DNA of 64,000 bases from the NCBI GenBank assembly GCA_009746045.1, contig RPFO01000103.1, positions 1,523,121 through 1,587,120 on the forward strand, in the 5' to 3' direction. A program made the translations under genes and the position numbers. Positions 59,948 through 64,000 of the stretch are shown piece after piece. Each line of letters begins with the position of its first letter. Position 1 is the first letter of the stretch. The notes below the pieces were generated by a model. That model saw only the letters and a program-made list of their open reading frames with translations, was not told where the DNA came from and did no database searches. Source of the DNA: Mesostigma viride. Taxonomy: Eukaryota > Streptophyta > Mesostigmatophyceae > Mesostigmatales > Mesostigmataceae.

Positions 59948-62600
59948 AATGGTAAAGTATCCAACCTCGTATTGCCTACGTGTAACCAAGTGATGGCCTC
60001 CGCCGGGGTCGTGGGGTCCGGCTGGAACATGCAGGACCTTGATACTAACCACGGGACCATCCGGATACAGTGACATTGGTGGGCTGGAAGACATACACAT
60101 AATGTCGCCAACTGATTGAGGCAACCATTGTGGCCTGGAAGGATGTCGGCCACTTGTACTTGAATTCCGGCCGGAGGTAACACTCCCCGGACCAGACCTT
60201 TGCATGTGGGTGTGATCCCGTCTGGGTAAAAACTGATCCAATCACCCGGTTGGAGGGCCATCATCAGAGCATGCCATGTAGCTGGGATGGCCTGGATGAG
60301 GGTGTTCCAAGCGTGTAGCGATGGCATGTTTTGCACCCAAGCATTAACTTCAGTATATGCCAGTAACCGATATCTGTCCCCCTGCCAGGCGTAGAGATCG
60401 AGCACTCTCAGAACAGGGGGTGATGCGCACAGGAAGCCAGCATAAGGGTTGTGCCCATGTAACGTGCCCAAGGGCTTGCGCGCATTGTCCACAATCAAAT
60501 CATTGAAATAAAGGATCTGTCGTGCAAGGTCTCCTCACGAGTGGTGGGAAAAACGAGGCGCCCAGGTTTGAGCTTGTGATAACCTAACCATACCTAGGCG
60601 CGACCAGTACCAGGGGAGCCCCTTGTATGATATCAGTGTGCAGCCAAGTACTCCAACGTCAAGGTGCCATGATGTGCCATTAGCATGGGTGTAAATAGCT
60701 GAGAGGGACTCTTTTGCCAATATGCAGCCAGGGTGCGTATTCACTTCCATGTACACGCTGATCACTTGTTTAGCATACATCGACCACAATCGCCATTGTA
60801 TGTTGTGTAGCCCTAGACCACCGTGCAACCATGACATAAAGGACATTATTATCCCGGCTGATCCAGCCATGTACCGTGTGAGATATCAAACCTTTCTGTT
60901 TCCAAACAAAATTGCTGCCTATGCGTTGGATAAGCTGTATGGTATGATCGTTGGGAGGGTGTGCCAGACAGTAGTATAAAACCTTGGAGAACAAGAGTTG
61001 GTTGACGATCAGTGATTTTCCTCGTAAGCTCATCCGCTGGACGCCACCCCACCGCCCTGCCGTGAGGAGCACATTCCTGCAAGTTTGCCCACGTGGTTGG
61101 TTTCGTCATATAAAAACGCACGATGTTCAGCCAAACGTCCCTCTGGCGTGCAGCCAATGGGGCAGTTGTGCAAAAGATGGTGTTCACCTGGTTTGAGCCA
61201 TGTCATGGCCAGGTGAGAGGGGGTTATCCGAGATGGGTTGGGTTTGCCGATGTGCAGTCCCGTGGACTTTTGCACATTACATCGTTGTTGTGAGGCCACA
61301 GAGTACGTGTTGATATTTTCCAAGACAGCATTCACTTCCTGTAGAGAGATGCAAACATTGGTGGTGTCATCCACATAGGCTATCTGTACAATACCTTTGG
61401 CATTGCCTGCAAGCGGGAAGCCCTGCAGACGAGGGTCGTGCTGGTGGAGCCAAAACAATCCTGCGTGTGCCAGTATAGGAACAAGATGGGGGACATACAA
61501 CCTCCTTGGGGGAGGGATCTTGAGCTGTGGCCAAGTGCAGATTTGTGACCGTTTATAAGGATGTACCAGGTTAGCGATTTGATCATTCCCATGATGACCG
61601 TTAGGATGCGTGGGCCAAACCCTACGCCGATCAATATGTGTCGGAGGTACGCCCAGCACATGCGGTCAAACGCTTTTTCAAAGTCCTATGCAAAAGAGGA
61701 TAAAGCCAGCGATGTCGTCGCGCCATGCCTTCTCTACTAATAATGTCCATTATGAGGGTGATGCTATCGTTGATATGGAGGTTAGCACGGAAGCCTGCTT
61801 GTTCTGGGCCTATAAGGCAGTCTAGAACAGAGTATAGCCTTTGCTGAATCATCTTGCTAATGATTTTGTACGCAACCGTAAGGAGGCGTATTGGCCGGTA
61901 ATTTTTCCATTGTGTTTTGTCACCCTTTTTGAACAATAAAATGAGGGCTGTTTCGGCCCATTGACCCGTAATCTGTCCATGTTGCCAGATTTCTAGTATG
62001 CATTGATAGAGATCTACGTGTAAAAGGGACCAAAAAGTTTTCCGAAACTCGATGGGAAGCCCATCCACCCCTGGGGCACTACCGGTCCGGATGTTTTGCA
62101 TGGCATTAGTGGCCTCCTCTATGGAGGGGGTTTGGTCTAGTTGGTGTTGTTGCGCAAGTGTGAGGCGGCGTGGGATAGCTTGTAAAATTTTTGCTATGGC
62201 CGCGTCGGCTTCGGGGTGGGGTTCATTTTGGAACATGCAGCGAGGTGTAGAAACGACTTTCTAGGATGGGGGTTGTGGCCGTGTGTGTGCCTTGTTCATC
62301 CTGGATTTCTGAGATGATTGAGTTGGATTTTAGTGGTGGAATAAGTGCGAAAAAATCTTTTGTCATGCGTTCGCCTACCTGATATTGCCACCACCGACAG
62401 ATTTTAAGAGTCTAAAGCTAAGGCGTGTCTTTCAAAACGGAGTTTGTCGAGTTCAGTGTGTGAACTTTGAAGTCGGCTTGTTCGTAGTGGTTTAGGTGGG
62501 GTTTCAGCTGTAGCTTGTTGACTAAGCGTTGGTGAATTCGGTATGCGCGTCCTTTCTCGCAACGTACGTTTAGGGAGTAGGTATGTGAATATACGAGCAT
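59948..62600 (-). pseudogene. LINE ORF2 reverse transcriptase region
   Basis: Minus strand, several frames. From 62600 down: a linker rich in charged helices, then KDFFALIPP and SRFYTSL. The RT starts at about 62150 (EATNAMQNIRTGSAPGVDGLP; ALILLFKKGDKTQWKNYRPI; QRLYSVLDCLIGPEQAGFR). After a frame change near 61640 come PQGGCMSPILF (61500) and the catalytic IAYVDDTTN (about 61385). The thumb and post-RT region continue through SLRGKSLIVNQLLFSKVLYY (about 61020), WLHGGLGLHNIQWRL (60830) and a further region to 59948. It continues at 4431 after Gyp1. Copying by target-primed reverse transcription is the known mechanism; this copy is dead. Confidence 0.85.
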
Positions 62601-62608
62601 TTAATTGG

Positions 62609-63010
62609 CTAGGCCTTCCTGCATCCACGTGCAGCAGTGATCAGTGTATCTATCCTTGTGAGTTCGCCAATTGCTCCAACGCTGCATGATCTCAAAATAA
62701 AACTGATCGTCTTGTAGAAGAATTTATTGAGGCGAGGTATGCCTGGCCCCCGTGGTGCCTGGGTGTGGTGGGCAAGCGTGACAATGCATGGGTAGTGGTC
62801 TGAGAAGGCTGTGGAGCGTTCTACGCTTGCGTGGCAGACTAAATCGGCCCATTTGGGCGTGATATATATTTTATCCAAACGACGGGTTGTGCGAACGCCC
62901 GGACGAGTGGCCAGCCAAGTGTGCTCCTGATCCCGTGACCGAATGACATCCTGCAAATTCAGGTCTAGAACTAGTGTCACCCGCTGGCTTCGCCCAGCCA
63001 AAAAAAGCAC
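62609..63010 (-). pseudogene. LINE AP-endonuclease, C-terminal half
   Basis: LVLDLNLQDVIRSRDQEHTW, then TRRLDKIYITPKWADL and AFSDHYPCIVTL are the closing motifs of the APE-type endonuclease: the RLD...Y strand and the SDH catalytic triad. The upstream GDFN-type motif is missing; it would lie where foreign sequence (63010-63190) interrupts. Confidence 0.8.
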
Positions 63011-63195
63011 TTTGGGGCGGTTCAGGGCCTGCCCGCTGCCCGCTCACTGCGTAGTACGTGGTCCTTCACTGCGCTCCGGAGAGGGGAACAGTACGGTGCT
63101 CGCTTCGCTGGCGGATTGGTGCGCAGTACGCTGCCCGCTGCCCGCTGGAATAGTACGGTGCTCGCTTCGCTGGCGGATTGGTAGAATGTGTTGGT
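63010..63195. repeat. Repeat-rich insertion in the LINE endonuclease
   Basis: About 185 bases with two copies each of TGCCCGCTGCCCGCT and ACGGTGCTCGCTTCGCTGGC. It separates the N-terminal endonuclease fragment (63195-63290, minus strand) from the C-terminal half. Boundaries are approximate. Confidence 0.5.
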
Positions 63196-63290
63196 AAAAG
63201 GAGGCTGTGCGGTGGGCAGGGTGCTCGTTTAGATCAATGTGAAAATCAACTACTCTATTACGATCGTGTTGCGCAAAGGAGAACCCCGAA
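63195..63290 (-). pseudogene. LINE AP-endonuclease, small N-terminal fragment
   Basis: VVDFHIDLNEHPAHRTASF and QHIL resemble the NIYAP...R..F...L strand-helix of APE endonucleases. The fragment is short, so the call rests mainly on its position in the LINE. Confidence 0.45.
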
Positions 63291-63962
63291 CATCCTGACA
63301 TCGCCGCGGGCGCCGTACCGTACGGCCTGATCGCACCCCCACGAGCGAGGGCCATCCCTGAAATCCTGCGGAGCCGCGAGTTCCGGCGCCCGTAACCGCC
63401 GGCCTGAACGCCGTCACACCCGCGTAAGATCGAGTCTGAGGTGTTCTGAACGGAAACTGAATTCAGCAAAATGCGCGAGAAATGCCGGGGGGCATATACG
63501 GCTGGGGGGAAGAATGTTTCACGAAGCAGCTTAGCCCAAACATCCTACTCGATTTACTAGAAGGCTGAACGAGAACTGTCCCGCGGCTGAACGTACTGTT
63601 CGTTTTCTGACTTTTCTGAACGTGTTTTTGGGTAAATTTTCGGTTCGGCCTACTTCCCACGCAATTTCCGTGCCAATTTTTGCGAGATGACTGAACTGAA
63701 CGTGTTCAGACGGGGAGCGTGGCAAAAAACGGCTCGAATCTGTGAAAAGCAGGGGGCTCCGCCCAAAAAACGGCCGTACGAAACCGAAATTTTTTGGCTC
63801 CCGCTGGCCCGCCCCGGCCTCGGCGCCCTCGGCCACTGCCCCTTCGCACTGCGCGCCCCGCGTGGCGCCGGCGTTCCCGAGGACGCACCCCGCGGGTGTA
63901 CGCGCCAATCGCCCGCTCAGGCGCCAAAAAGTCTGGGCCCCGAAGGGGCCCCCAACTTGCCA
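63285..63962. mobile_element. Unclassified insertion with CTGAACG repeat cluster
   Basis: Flanked by a ~40-base direct repeat (CAACTACTCTATTACGATCG and the following GTGTTGCGCAAAGGAGAACC) at about 63247-63284 and 63963-64000, the second copy with one extra T and running off the window. CTGAACG or its complement CGTTCAG occurs about six times between 63405 and 63715, resembling a subterminal array. No gene recognised. Confidence 0.45.
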
Positions 63963-64000
63963 ACTACTTCTATTACGATCGTGTTGCGCAAAGGAGAACC

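Noticed and set aside
1..64000. tRNA or rRNA genes
   Set aside because: No cloverleaf with standard box motifs and no rRNA-like sequence was noticed by eye; a covariance search was not possible.

Overview
The window is nuclear DNA of a eukaryote. It contains two clear GT-AG introns, Ty3/gypsy (chromovirus), Ty1/copia-like and LINE (APE endonuclease / RT / RT zinc-binding) retroelements, and a CACTA DNA transposon end. The repeat types and a KilA/BRO-like viral-type gene fit an alga or another plant-lineage protist, but I cannot name the organism. I see no ordinary host gene. Almost everything is mobile DNA nested up to four layers deep.

Layout. 1-1562: 3' part of a CACTA element. 1563-3600: no convincing gene. 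3600-4431 and 59948 to about 63.4 kb (minus strand): the two halves of one LINE. They are split by a chromovirus called Gyp1 here (4432-59942; 565-bp LTRs differing at one position I could see; TSD GGTCC). Removing Gyp1 and one TSD restores the LINE reading frame. Gyp1 carries these insertions: dimeric element D1 (7152-9463); copia-like CopB (10791-42773); dimer D2b (43800-45760); and copia-like CopC (46602-55049, minus strand, TSD TTAAA). CopB is itself split by copia-like CopA (13234-20985, TSD AAGGT), by a 13,578-bp multigene island (23520-37097, TSD GTAGCC), by dimer D2a (39686-41652) and by a 493-bp TIR element (41704-42196, TSD ATTC). In most cases the interrupted reading frame rejoins when the insert is removed.

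Most unusual content. (1) The 13.6-kb island lies precisely inside a copia reverse transcriptase gene. It holds about ten densely packed genes with their own promoters, introns and poly(A) signals: several multi-CxxC zinc-ribbon proteins, a RING/TRAF-like finger protein, a KilA/BRO-like protein, two small membrane proteins and unknowns. No transposase is recognisable. The motif CCACGGGA is strongly enriched, is present as inverted pairs at both ends, and some genes share a leader motif. (2) Two unrelated families of noncoding elements have the same architecture: a short copy with a GGGT-repeat G-quadruplex core joined head-to-tail to a long copy, separated by a target-like di- or trinucleotide. 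(3) All three copia-like elements carry a retropepsin-like domain between integrase and RT rather than before integrase, with DTN/DTQ in place of DTG. Their LTRs end in AGTTA...TAACT.

Many retroelement ORFs are frame-broken, often at G runs. This may be decay, assembly error or programmed slippage.
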